Shown: piece after piece, positions 1 through 10,601 of the stretch
Layout: each line of letters starts with the position of its first letter
Numbering within the stretch: the first letter of the stretch is position 1
Program-made: the position numbers and the translations under genes
NCBI GenBank assembly: GCA_029204225.1
Contig: CM055109.1
Coordinates: 30,873,360 to 30,937,359 of the forward strand
From: Diphasiastrum complanatum
Taxonomy: Eukaryota; Streptophyta; Lycopodiopsida; Lycopodiales; Lycopodiaceae
Reading direction: 5' to 3'
DNA: 64,000 bases
Notes under the pieces: model-generated
The model's input: the letters and a program-made list of their open reading frames with translations, nothing else
Database searches by the model: none
Told to the model about the DNA's origin: nothing

Positions 1-239
1 TAGAAGTAAGTTTGACTCTAACGTCTTGTTTATCAAATTTTATGAACTACCGCAATGCAGCTTTACGACTTAGAGCCAAATTAAAAGGGACCTTTATTTT
101 TATGGACGAAGACCTTACACACACGCAATGGCAAGCCAGGAAACAAATTATTCAAAAAGCAAATGCAAGGAATCAGCGGGTGATTTTCATTGAAGGCAAG
201 CCAAAAAATTCTGATAAGATTTCACAATAGGAATTCGGG

Positions 240-1183
240 GCTCCCGGGCAAAGGAGCAGCCCGAGTTCCCCTAAGCCTTTTCGTATTGGTTTTTGGAATT
301 GTATTGGCATACTATCATCTTCCGACATGCGATTTTCATTCTTTTATGCTGAGATGTGATATCCTTTTGTTAGCTGAGACTCATGAATCATTATACCGAC
401 CACTACCATTCATACAGGATTACACTTGGCAATCAGCACATCGGCGACGTGGTTCAGGTGGTGTTGCATGTCTTACCAAAGATGTTTTCAGTACTCATTT
501 TAAACAGGTCAAAAGTGATCCATTTGCACCGTTTATTTGGTTACAGTTCTTTGGTCACTGTTTCGGGCTTTCTCAAGAACTCTTTCTAGTGGTCTGTTAT
601 TTTGCACTGCAGACATCATCCTTTGCGGATTTTGGTGGTGATCCTTTCTAGGCTCTTTCAGATGATATAGTCAGCTTTGCTCAGCGAGGTCTTATTCTTT
701 TAGCAGGGGATTTTAAAATGCATGCACAAGCATCAAGCAAAGTTTCATGCAGAGAGTGACTTCCTATAGGTTCGCACATTAGATATGGGATTGGATAGGA
801 CCTCACAGGATGCAGATATTCTGGCTACCCACTTTGGTGGCTTAGCGGAGGCCCATTCCTTAGCCATATTGAATGGCCTTCCTTGTTGGTCTTCATCATC
901 ATATTTTACCTGTCACCCACATGGGGGAGGACATAGTGTTGTTGACTACTTCATTGGTTCACCGGCTTTGATCCCATTCCTTCATACCTTCGACATTATA
1001 CCTCCTATCATCTCTGATCACTCCCTCCTGCTTCTATCCCTTGGACATCCTATCACCATGGTCACGACACACCGACCCATCCGTCACCCTCGCCTTGCTT
1101 TCTCTCTGTCAGGTCTCCCCACTTACACCTCGTCCTTAACCACTTTTCTCCATGACTTTCCCTTCACCTCCTTGGTTGACTAG
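240..1183 (+). pseudogene. LINE apurinic/apyrimidinic-like endonuclease domain, frameshifted
   Basis: This domain would nick target DNA to prime reverse transcription. The family's motifs appear in order but in more than one frame: GFWNCIGI near 288-311 (Asn motif), LLLAETHE near 366-390 (catalytic Glu), GDFKMHAQ near 703-730 (GDFN motif with N changed to K) and SVVDYFIGSP followed by ISDHS near 935-1025 (the terminal SDH motif). A shift lies between the first two motifs, an in-frame TAG ends the stretch at 649-651, and another TAG ends it at 1181-1183. Motif order and spacing make the family assignment strong. The changed Asn and the breaks make it non-functional. Confidence 0.8.
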
Positions 1184-1282
1184 CAAGCGGCCTTCTTATC
1201 TCAATCTCTTTTACAATCTGCCAATACTGCATATCCTTCGAAAACTTTCTCATCTCATATAAACGCACCCACAACAGATGGT

Positions 1283-2766
1283 ATGACACGGACTGTTTCT
1301 CACTGCATAAACAAGTTGTTTACGCTAGATACCACTCTCCTCACACCCCTTGAAACAAAAGGAGTATCGCAAAGTGACTCTGAAAAAAACGATAGCTTAT
1401 CTATAGTCCTTGGGACAAGAACTTGTCGATGCTCTGGCCTCCCCATCCTCCACCTTCTTTGGCGGTTGTTTTCTAAAAACCCTTGTAAACCCGCTCCTAT
1501 TGCTATAGAGTCATGGATAAATTATGCTACCAAACTATATATAGTAGACTCTCTTTCCCCTCGCCCATCAGAATCCACCCTCTTCACTCCGTCCATGGTT
1601 GAAAACGCCATTAAAAATGGTCAAACTTGTAAGGCCACTGATGTTGACTTCTTAGGCATGGAGTTCCTAAAACCAGTTGCTCACATTATCGCCCCATACA
1701 AATTTGTTATTTTTGGTCTTCCCATGTCTTGGTGCACTAACCTTTTACACCCTATACTCAAAGTCGGGGATCCTTTGAATGTAGACAACTACCTCACTAT
1801 TATGATCAGTCACACTATGGCCAAACTATATTGATCAGTTTGCAGTCTATTATCAGCTCTCAGTCAGAGACAGAGGGTTTACATGCTATGGGACAGGCAG
1901 GTTTTCGCGCTAGCTACTCCATGGCTGACCAGATATTCATCCTGAGATGTATTATTGAGGAGGCTAAATTCAGGAGGCAGAGGGTTTATTGTTGCTTTGT
2001 GGACTTCCGCAAAGCCTTTGATTTTGTTCCAAGACACCTTTTACTCCAGCCCCTGACATCACTTGGCTTTTCTCAGGAGATCATTGCTGTTATCATCACG
2101 TTATATGAGAGAGTGCTGGCTCGATTCCGGGATGGTGATGGTTGGTCCTTTTATATTCATAGTACAGTGGGAGAAAAGCAGGGATGTCCTTTGTCCCCTA
2201 CTCTCTTTGCTCTATACATTGACGATCTTGAGGGGATTATTAGGGAAGAGGGTGGAGATGGCTGTCCTTTAGCAGATATTGTTATTCCTATTTTACTATA
2301 TGCGGATGACGTGATACTACTATCGAGATCAGCATCAGGACTTCAGCGTCACCTTGATGCTTTACATACTTTCCATCAAACATGGGGTTTGATGGTGAAC
2401 ATTGGTAAGACTAAGGTCATGGTGCTCAACACCAAACGGTAGCATATGAGAGACACGGTGTTCTACTATGATGGGCAGCCACTGGAGATAGTAGCCTCTT
2501 ATACATACCTAGGTGTCCTTTTTACTGGTCCATGGCTCACTTTTAGACCAGCTGCATTGACCAGGCTCCGCAAGGGGCACTCTGCTCTTGTCCAGATGGA
2601 GAGATTTTCCTCTATGTACTACGTGCATGATCCTGATATGCGATGTCGCCTATTTTCTGCTATTGTCTCTCCGATCGCTCTATATTCAGTAGAGACGTGG
2701 TGTCCAAGCTTATCCAGTGATACTTGGAGTGATATTTTACGTGTGCAGATCCTCATGCTTAATTAG
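1283..2766 (+). pseudogene. LINE reverse transcriptase domain
   Basis: RNA-directed DNA polymerase of the LINE. The linker to the fingers runs to about 1834 and includes a 'DPLNVDNYLTIMISHTMAKLY'-type segment (NYRPI-like motif). A frame change at about 1831 leads into motifs GQAGFRASYSMADQ, CCFVDFRKAFD (motif A Asp), KQGCPLSPTLFALY (motif B), LLYADDVILLS (motif C, catalytic YADD at about 2296-2328), VNIGKTKVMV (motif D) and YTYLGVLFT (motif E). From 1831 the reading stays in one frame to 3513, interrupted only by TAG codons at 2440, 2764, 2839 and 2944. The catalytic residues themselves are intact. Confidence 0.9.
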
Positions 2767-3513
2767 ATGATCCATACGAAGCAGTCAGTTCCCCATGATA
2801 TCATTTGTGCGGAGTTTGCCTCCCCTCCACTGATTGTCTAGGCTATATTTCGGATTATCACATTCATTTATAGAGTCTCGGAGCTTGATTCATCTAGATA
2901 CGTGGCTGCGGCTTTCACATCCTTCTGCACTTTGGCTAGTCAGTAGGCTAAGTCCTCATGGTTTCAGTGTGTTTCTGACCTTTTGAGTGGGGTTTATCTA
3001 TATCTAATCTCCCGAATGGGACACGCGTTTATTCGCCAGCAGATTTATAGGGCTTACATCTGCATTGTCTGGTCTCACCCAGATCCATCACGGGTCAAGC
3101 TTTATTTCTACCACACTCATCTTCTTCAGCTTGATGAATCTGGGCTTCCCATTCGGCCGGGTTATTTATCTCAGACGTTATCTTTCGACCTACGCTACCG
3201 TATTGGTCAACTTAGGGTCTCTTCTCACCAGCTTGCCATTGAGACAGGTAGATACATAGACACGCCTCGGCCACTACGGATTTGTCAGTGCTGCTCTTTA
3301 CAGGAGATTGGGGATGAGTTTCACTTCATTTTCACATGTCCAGCCTACTATGAGATCAGGAGCAAATATCATTGCTTATACAAAGATACTCCACTTACAC
3401 TTGGTTCTTTCCTTGCCTACTCGGATGCAAGATGTGTTGGTTTGCTACCAAGATTGATGTTTACTATGAGATCGTCTCTTTTATTTGATGCTTTTGAGGT
3501 GGATCATAGCTAG
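2767..3513 (+). pseudogene. LINE C-terminal domain with CCHC-like Cys/His motif
   Basis: Continuation of the LINE polyprotein in the same frame as the RT. The open part 2983-3513 ends in a Cys/His cluster, ICQCCSLQ followed by EFHFIFTCP near 3280-3340, which fits the C-x2-C ... H-x4-C zinc-knuckle-like tail ('zf-RVT' type) common after LINE RTs. Two TAG codons at 2839 and 2944 break the linker. The frame ends at a TAG at 3511-3513. The role in the family is probably binding of template RNA or DNA. Confidence 0.7.
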
Positions 3514-3924
3514 TCACACATTACGCACTTTTTTTAGAAGAGAGATAGACTTCTGACAGTGAGATAGACATTCCAGTACGACAGCCGAAGCTCCAGCGTC
3601 CTCCTCGCTCCTCCAGACCCAGAGCTCGTCACCAGAGGCTAGCACTTGGTTCTCACCATATCACAGTATTTTGTGTCCACTTAGCTAGTTAGTTAACTTA
3701 TATCAGTCTTCTCTTTCCCTCTGTGTAGCTGGTGGTTAAACTACTGCCATGTACCCTTGACAGAGCTGGAGGTTAAGCTTTGGTTTTCTTACTGTTTTTT
3801 TTTTTTTAATCTGGTTTATAGGAATAAGTCCTAGGTGGACAATGCTCCTTTCTGATGTACTTTTTATTTGTCTTATGTGCCCATGGGCACTTGATAGACA
3901 TTAATGTAATTCTAATTCTTTGCA

Positions 3925-4700
3925 ACACGGTGGGGGTGAAGCAAGGCTGCCCGCTTTCTCCCACTCTCTTTGCCCTTTACATTGCTGAGCTCGAGAGAGT
4001 CATCCGTGAGGAGGTTGGCGATGCTTGTCCTCTTGCACTTCTCTTGATACCCATCCTGCTCTATGCTGATGATGTTGTCTTGCTCTCTCCCTCAGCTAAC
4101 GGCCTCCATAGACATCTTCGTGCACTACACACTTTTTGTATGTGGTGGGGATTGCAGGTGAACCACTCTAAAACCAAGGTCATGATATTTTCATACCAAC
4201 AGACAGGGCATATGTGGTCACAAGTTTTACTTTGGTGACTCCCCAGTTGAGGTTGTCTCTTCTTACACTTATCTTGGTGTCCAGTTCACATCTCCGCAGT
4301 TGCATTTCAGACAGGCTGCCCTAGCACGTGTGAGGCTCGCGGACACGCAGCATTGGTTCAGATGGAGAGAGGCTGCTATAAAAAATCTAGAAATTTCTGG
4401 TTTATGACAAGTTTACGCATCATGTCCACAAACTGCACACTAGATGTCTTCTTTTTGACACGTTGGTCACTCCAGCCACTATGTACGGATCTGAGTCTTG
4501 GCTTCCTGGACTCTCTTCCGCAGAATGGCCAGCTACATCATCCCGATTCACTAGTGTCCGCCTGCCAGTTCTTCTCCGCGATCTGCTACTGCTGTCATTA
4601 TGCACTCTTATGCCAGTCCTCATGTGGACTATGCTCCCACAGCTATGTACATATGCTTTTGTCTTACGCACCCTCGGGTGCCCAAAAGACGTTAATAAAA
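3925..4700 (+). mobile_element. Second LINE fragment, 5'-truncated within the RT
   Basis: Homology to the first LINE starts abruptly near 3930 at RT motif B (GVKQGCPLSPTLFALY). It runs through LLYADDVVLLS (catalytic YADD, about 4058-4090) and VNHSKTKVMIF. After a frame change near 4200 it continues with SSYTYLGVQF (about 4258-4290), and later a 'TPATMYGSESWLPGLSS' segment (about 4470-4520) matches the post-RT region of the first copy. The 5' truncation is typical of LINE insertion. The fragment ends close to a (CA)n tract. It is a different subcopy, not a tandem duplicate, because many positions differ. Confidence 0.8.
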
Positions 4701-4717
4701 GTCTTTCTTTTTTCCTT

Positions 4718-4726
<9 letters not shown>

Positions 4727-4770
<44 letters not shown>
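4727..4770. repeat. (CA)22 microsatellite
   Basis: Forty-four bases of uninterrupted CA, preceded by a short CT run. It lies at the 3' edge of the second LINE fragment. Apparent ORFs across it (Thr-His or Val-Cys repeats) are artefacts. Confidence 0.97.
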
Positions 4771-4776
<6 letters not shown>

Positions 4777-4829
4777 CGAATCCAAACAAAGCAACGCCTA
4801 CATGAACATGTCTGGTTGATTATTGAAAT

Positions 4830-5620
4830 TAAGTAGGGCTGCTCTCTCACATCCTCTCTTTGGTATTTACGATCATGAAAAAATAATGGAGTCAGTAGAA
4901 GGTGGCCTCCCAGGCTAGTCAAAACACTCATTTTTAGGTGTTAGTTGCCAGAAACACCGTCATCCAAAGTAGCTGGTGTGTAGAGAGTGTGCTGCCCATT
5001 GTAGACTGCTATGCGAAGGCACTACCTTCTATTCCAATATTCGACCACTGGGGCATGTCAAGGTAAATTAAGCTTTGACTGATTCTTTGACCCTCCGATT
5101 CTTCCAAAACTAGCACCCATGTACCTTGACGTGGCACAGTGACCAAATTGGCTACCTTGGCAATTTGCAAGCTAGCTTCTTGTCACGCCAAGGATAATTT
5201 CGGCGCTAATGGCTATGCCCATGATGGGTAATTCTCAACCCCTTGTCTTTGACAGCTTGAGAAATAAGCTCACCAGGTTTATACTTCTGACCCGCTTGAC
5301 ATTGCTTGAGCCTAATACCTAGCCATGGTTATTGACCATCACCATTGCTTACGATCTACTAGCCCTCTGGCAACCTATTGGTCCAAGGTCACATTAAGTC
5401 TGACATTGGGGTCTAGCATTTCTTCCCATCCAAGAAGTCATCAATTCTTAATGAAAAAAATTGATACATTCTCCATAATACCTACTGGCTCTTCCATGTT
5501 TCCTTTGACACCGCCAGTCCTATTTGGGTACTAGTAAGAATGTGATTCCTCAATCACCTATCTCTAATTGGGTGCGATCCTCTTGAAGAATGCAATTCCT
5601 AAATCACCTCTATCTACAAA
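4830..5620. other. No gene recognised
   Basis: No supported coding, RNA or repeat feature. Part of it may be the internal leader of the minus-strand LTR element whose primer site lies at 5780-5791, but no domain is recognisable. Confidence 0.5.
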
Positions 5621-5779
5621 CTAGTACTTTTGAAAATTAGATACTCTTGGAGATTGTGATTCCACAAAACGATGGCAAGGAGAGGCTGGCCAATGAATGA
5701 TGGTGGGCAGCAAACAGGAAAAGACAGATGGTGGACAACGATGATGGAGAAGGAAACCACTAGACGATGGTAGAAAAAT

Positions 5780-6080
5780 GCTCTGATACCATGTTATGAA
5801 CTCAATTACTGGTATTGGTATCAAATGAAGCATAAGACAACAAAAAGCATTCGCACAAGCAATCTTCAACTAAGAAAACTTGATCAACAATGGCTGCTGA
5901 TAGCTCAGTCAGATCTCCAACGAAGGTTTCCAAAAACATAGAACTCACCTACAATAAGCTCAAGACTCCAAACTCTTAATCGGAGAAATGGTAGATTCCT
6001 GGCCCCTATTTATTTGGGTATGGCAACTGTCTAGAAGGTTTCAAGTACAAACCTTCTTGTGTGTCAGTCTGGAGACAACA
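5780..6080 (-). mobile_element. Primer-binding site and probable LTR of a minus-strand retrotransposon
   Basis: On the minus strand, TGGTATCAGAGC (5791-5780) is a perfect initiator-methionine-tRNA primer site as used by plant LTR elements. It directly follows a sequence ending CATAACA. Reading outward, a candidate LTR of 289 bp runs from 5792 to 6080 and would begin TGTTGTCTCC and end GTTCATAACA, giving the expected TGTT...AACA ends. The primer site is clear; the outer LTR end is inferred only from the terminal bases because no second LTR copy is visible. The interior to the left has no recognisable gag or pol, so the element is truncated or unrecognisable. Confidence 0.55.
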
Positions 6081-7040
6081 CTAATGCGAATAATGCGACA
6101 TGCCTCTCAGGTGAGATATCTCTTGACGATGTCCTAGAGGGGGACTTGACTCCTACTGTAGAGGATGATGCAGAGATGGCCAGAGATTCCTTGTAGAGAT
6201 TGTAGACACAAATGACTCATGCTAGCACATACAGCACCATGACAACATTGACATTCTCACTCCTCTCAAGACATCAATGGTGACAAACCTCCACAGTATG
6301 ACTTTCAGTGGATATCACAACTTTCTTCAGTCCAACCGGTGGAGTGTCTAGCTGGACATGATGATTTATGATATTATGACATCAGACTTGTGTACCTATC
6401 TAGCTCACATTACATCAACAAGTATATTAGATGTGCTATCCAATTAAATAGATTCAGCATTGAGACTCTGAAGCATAATTGGCACCTAAAAGCATTGATG
6501 AAGTCTTTCTTTCTTTATCTCTATGCATGTCTTGATTTGAGTTGTTGCTTATCAGGTCCGTGATATTGAAAAGATTGATTTTGCATTAACCTCATTTTTT
6601 CCATTTGGGTTTTCCCTTTGCACAGTTTCACATATGAAAAATACTGTAAAAATTTAAGGGTGGGTTTTTGTTTGTGTTATTTGTGTCAAATATCTGATTT
6701 TTATTTTTGTTTACGACTTTCTGTTTACCAGTACACTATGAAATCAAGGATTGATAACCATTGCTGAATACTCTAAGCTCTAGAAGCTTTTGCGGTCTGG
6801 AAACTTGTAGGCAACAAGGTTCACTTAGATGAATTTTTTTTCTTAGCATTAAAAGTCTGAACAGGTCTCTATGTTTCTCTTGACCCTCTGACAGAGCTGC
6901 AGATCAACTAATCAAATTGCTCTTTTGAATTCCTCTGAAACTATGCAGGTTAAGTCACATTTTCGGCCATGATTTTGCAGTTGAAATTTAGGCAATTCTT
7001 TATAAAAGCTATCTTTTCTAGATAGCAACAAATATTCTTC
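6081..7040. other. No gene recognised; possible intronic sequence
   Basis: Short exon-like open stretches and GT-type splice-donor look-alikes occur (for example CTCTCAG followed by GTGAGA near 6111), but no protein family is recognisable. T-rich tracts at 6590-6720 are compatible with an intron. Confidence 0.35.
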
Positions 7041-7047
7041 TGACTTA

Positions 7048-7401
7048 ATGTGCCTGATGCATCAGATAATAGCATGCAAAACACCAGAAATTAATCTGGA
7101 GACTGCAATGGAGACACTGAGAGTTCAAGCAGCTGATGATGAGACCTGTGGTCGTGTTGCTATCCTGGAAACTAGAGATTTACCAACCAGTCGTGGATCT
7201 GCTGTTGAGTATGCAATTGTTACAAGCATATTCACACATGCACTTGCTATTAAGCGAGAACGACTTGATGAGCACTTTTCAGAATCGAAAAGAGGTTTGG
7301 AGAACTCCATAGATTTCAAAGAGGGTATTCCCAAGAAACCCCGACAATTTAAGCCACGAAGTAAGAATTTTGCACCTGATTCTGATATATCAAGTAAGTG
7401 A
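7048..7401 (+). CDS. Exon-like open reading frame of unknown function
   Basis: An open frame of 117 codons with balanced, host-like composition and no retroelement motif. A good splice-donor match (CAA then GTAAGT) occurs at about 7392, just before the frame's stop, so the true exon may end there. The predicted peptide is hydrophilic: an acidic/mixed first half, then a Lys/Arg/Pro-rich tail that could be disordered or nuclear-targeting. I do not recognise the family. It may be an exon of a host gene that also includes the open segment near 7960-8085. The start is not secure because the exon may begin at an upstream AG. Confidence 0.4.
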   Translation: MCLMHQIIACKTPEINLETAMETLRVQAADDETCGRVAILETRDLPTSRGSAVEYAIVTSIFTHALAIKRERLDEHFSESKRGLENSIDFKEGIPKKPRQFKPRSKNFAPDSDISSK

Positions 7402-7957
7402 TCTTCATGTACTGATTACTTGATCTTGATGCAATTTTGAAGCAACCTGCGGGAATATATGTAGAAAGAACGGAGCTATTTCACAGGCTTATTACAGGTG
7501 CAATTTTATTGATCAGTAGAGAAATTTATGTTCATGTAGGGGCCACAATGAACACACAATTGTACAGTAATAAAGCATAAATTCAAAATAGAGTTGTCGC
7601 AAGAGTTTAGGATCTAGGGTTTAGGTTTTGGGTTTAGGATTTTGGACCATACAATTTGAAATTGTATTTTGTTAAGATTTGCTATAAATATTGACTTGTT
7701 CCTCAACGAATTTGGGGATGCTACATGATGGTGAACCTATTCACATGTAATGTTGGAAAATGTTGCTGAAGTAGACAATAGATTTCCATTCCATAATTTT
7801 TTCCAGGGTATATGTCCTGTTTCATAAATACAGAACAAAATCAGATTCTTCAAAAGTGATTTTATGTAAAAGAGAAAACAATGTTCCTTATCAAATGTGA
7901 AAAAATTTCCTATGCTCTGCATGGGATGCCATATCTTATTTATCCATTCTGTACTTT

Positions 7958-8085
7958 AGTAGAGATACAAGCAAGGCAAGTACTAGTACACCCAAGAGCA
8001 AAGAGGTTGCCGACAGGCTCAAACGCAGTTAAAGAGGCTGTTCTATATCAAGTTGACTTGTTGAATAATACTTACCAGGTAAATT
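7958..8085 (+). CDS. Second exon-like segment, unknown function
   Basis: A short open segment from about 7958 is flanked on the left by a pyrimidine-rich stretch ending in AG and on the right by CCAG then GTAAAT near 8077, a plausible splice donor. It is in an open frame (7881-8123) and encodes a mixed, non-repetitive peptide. With 7048-7401 it could be part of one intron-containing plus-strand gene. No domain is recognised. Confidence 0.3.
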
Positions 8086-8129
8086 CTAACACTGATGCAC
8101 ATGAAGACGTCACCTTTGAGTAGCAATTT

Positions 8130-8960
8130 GCTTCTTCTTTCATTGGTGAAAGCCTTAGCCAAACTTGAAGGCGTTAATGACAAAAAAATTCAGTTTGCCA
8201 AAGATAACTGGAACTCATAATTATGAAAATTTTGTTCATTGCATGCTAGAGCTTCCCATTAAGACAATGTACATAACATGCTTCAAGGATGATCGTGACT
8301 TGGTAGTTGCAAAGAAGGCAATATTGAATAGATAAAAACAGCTTTATTATTAGATAGGGAGTCACTGTTGTGTCAACAATCCTTTGGACACAACATCATA
8401 GAAACAGAAGTTCAACGTTTGCATAATAATTGATCATATATATCCCCACTGGAATTATGATGTGATGCTTTACAAGAACGCTTGGAACATAACCCAAATT
8501 TGAAGTAGAAGTTATTTTATGTATTCGGAGGATAAGCACAAGATGGAGCTTGAGGCATGTCTTGAATGCCAATTGATCGACGCAATGCAGCTAAGTACTT
8601 GACACTTAAGCCAAGAAGTTCTAAGACCCTCATCACTACTTTTGTTACCATAATGAGCTAGAAGTGAAATTCATCAGTGCTGAAACATCCAAGCACAAGA
8701 GTTTGTCTCTGAATATCTAATCTTCCAAGCTATCCAGCTAAATGCTACAAAAACATGTAACTATTGTTTGTAAATACTTATGTTGGCAATGGCTACATCT
8801 TTGATTCTTTTGTAGTGTAGAGTAAGCATGTACCAAGATACATAAACTTACGATGATTTTGTTGAAGAATTGTGTGACATTGCAATTTTAACTATATAAT
8901 GTTTTTTCTAACTCAATTGACATAATCAAATTGGTTGCCTAGAACTTAGAGAGTAAGAAT
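8130..8960. other. No gene recognised
   Basis: Stops are frequent in all frames. No repeat or RNA gene seen. Confidence 0.45.
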
Positions 8961-8970
8961 TGTCAATGCT

Positions 8971-9149
8971 AAAAAATGTCAATATCCACCATTTCCTCAT
9001 TTCCATTGACATGATTGGCTTAAATTGTCATCAACAAGATTTATAGTCATTGATAGGATTCATGTACTCTTACATAACAATTACGAACATATAGACAATT
9101 TTGTAGGATGGGTAGAGTTTATGGAGTTGTAAGAATTTTAATTCTGGTC
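8971..9149 (+). repeat. Direct repeat unit 1 (about 180 bp)
   Basis: Nearly identical to 9220-9400: only a handful of substitutions and one 1-2 base indel. The copies are separated by about 70 bp that contain a perfect hairpin. Confidence 0.93.
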
Positions 9150-9175
9150 ACACAAGACCTTTCACTCTTGAATTA

Positions 9176-9223
9176 TTTTAATATATGTATTTTTTGGAGC
9201 CCCAAAAAATACATATATTAAAA
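9176..9223. repeat. Perfect inverted repeat, 22-bp arms, 4-nt loop
   Basis: Arms at 9176-9197 and 9202-9223 are exact reverse complements around the loop AGCC. It sits between the two direct repeats. It could be a foldback or MITE remnant or a cruciform-forming site; no transcription terminator role is expected in a nuclear genome. Confidence 0.95.
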
Positions 9224-9400
9224 AATGTGAATATCCACCATATCCTCATTTCCATTGACATGAATGGCTTAAATTGTCATCAACAAGATTTTTATAGTCA
9301 TTGATAGGATTCATGTACTCTTACATAACAATTACGAACATATAGACAATTTTGTAGGATGGGTAGAGTTTATGGAGTTGCAAGAATTTTAATTCTGGTC
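9220..9400 (+). repeat. Direct repeat unit 2 (about 180 bp)
   Basis: Second copy of 8971-9149. Its right end abuts the GC-rich block at about 9400 exactly where the homology ends (ATTCTGGTC shared, then divergence). Confidence 0.93.
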
Positions 9401-10405
9401 GAGAGAGCAAACACTCTTATGAGGCTCAAGGCCCACCTATTGGGTGTCACCAGGCCTGATGAGTCACGTCTAGGAGCGACCCCCTGCATCCAGGTCCCAC
9501 CAGATGTGCGCCAGCATCTCCTGGCACAATACAGAGACAGTATTGCAAGGTTGGGCCATGTATGCCAAGAAATATCCGCTTATTAGCAGCCACCTCCCTC
9601 TCGACAACCGTCCTCTTCCCGCATGCCACCACCCGCCCAGTTGCCAACATCTTCCCACATGCCACCACCTCCACGCTAGCCCTCCACCTCTTCACGCATG
9701 CACGACCATGCTCCTTCCTCGCAACGATGGGGAGCTTGGTGTTATTCACTCCACCATTGATCCATCCCATTCACACACCTCCTCCATGTTCCAGAGGTTG
9801 CAGGACCCCACCCCACCATCTATCGTGCTCGGCACCCACACCGCCGACAAGGAAGACGATGATGACCTCGACTTTGTGCCAGCCACCCAGTACGACCATC
9901 CGCATGACACACCACCCACCACTCATGGCCAGGACCCGCCACCCACGACCAGCACTAACAATGCTCCTCTACATGCCCCCCCTATCGACATCTCGTCCTC
10001 ATCACACCATATCGTGCCTCCACCTAGCACAGGTTCCACACCGTCTGACATGCAATGCATTCAACATCCCAGGTCTCCACACCATCTGACTCCCAGAGTC
10101 AGAGCTTATGCAACAGACCACGTGGTAGACCCAGAGGTTCAAGCGTTGCCATGGGTTCAGGCATTGCCAAGGGATCATGTGCAGAGAGAGGGTCAACAAG
10201 CTGGTAGATCTTCTAGAGGTTCTGGTTTCCACAGGCCTAGAGGATGTCCCCGCTCCACCAGCACCAGAGGTAGAGGCAGGCCCAGGGTTGAGCCACACCA
10301 TGGCTATTCCTCTGAGTCCATCAGAGAGAAGGATCCACTACAGTCAGAGTCAGAGTCAAAGGCACGTACTACCGAGGGTGAGGGAGAGTCCGAGGGTGAT
10401 GCTTA
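9400..10405 (+). pseudogene. GC-rich, proline/histidine-rich reading region, function unknown
   Basis: A block much richer in G+C than its surroundings. It starts in an open frame (about 9401-9586) encoding a 'TPCIQVPPDVRQHLLAQYRD'-type helical segment, then passes into long overlapping open frames, the longest ending at 10406. The predicted products are low complexity: Pro/His/Ser-rich in the middle, Arg/Gly-rich near 10200-10290, then Ser/Glu-rich at the end. The helical segment followed by a Pro-rich tail resembles the C-terminal part of a transposon- or virus-like plant ORF, but I cannot name a family. Several frames stay open only because stop codons are rare in GC-rich DNA, so the exact reading is unsure. 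Confidence 0.35.
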
Positions 10406-10601
10406 GACCAACAACTGATGTTGACCCACTACATAGGATGCATTCACGAAAGTTTTCGAAGAGCTTTTGTCATTGCGGATGACGTCGACTGTTACCAAAA
10501 GTTCGTAAACTGCAAGATGGGAAATAAGAGTTTAGATTTTTCTATCTAGGAATTTATGAATCTCTAGAATCGAGTTCCATCATTTGATCCGAAATTGGCA
10601 C

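Larger units (their letters stand above)
1..3620 (+). mobile_element. Decayed non-LTR retrotransposon (LINE), near full length
   Basis: A LINE reads left to right with the order endonuclease, reverse transcriptase, C-terminal Cys/His segment. All domains are recognisable but split by frameshifts and stops, so it is a dead copy. The 3' limit is uncertain: coding ends at 3513, no clear poly(A) tail follows, and a T-rich run lies at about 3796-3808. A short open stretch at 12-230 lies upstream of the endonuclease; its product is not recognised and it could be the end of a first ORF or part of the element's leader. The 'KQGCPLSPTLFALYIDDLE' type of RT motif is common in single-ORF LINEs of plants and algae; I do not assign a clade. 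Confidence 0.85.

Noticed and set aside
4353-4931. Several open frames running through the (CA)n tract, ending in Thr-His or Val-Cys repeats
   Set aside because: Shadow frames of the LINE fragment plus microsatellite.
9447-9770. Minus-strand ORFs in the GC-rich block
   Set aside because: Stop-poor because of base composition; no supporting motif.
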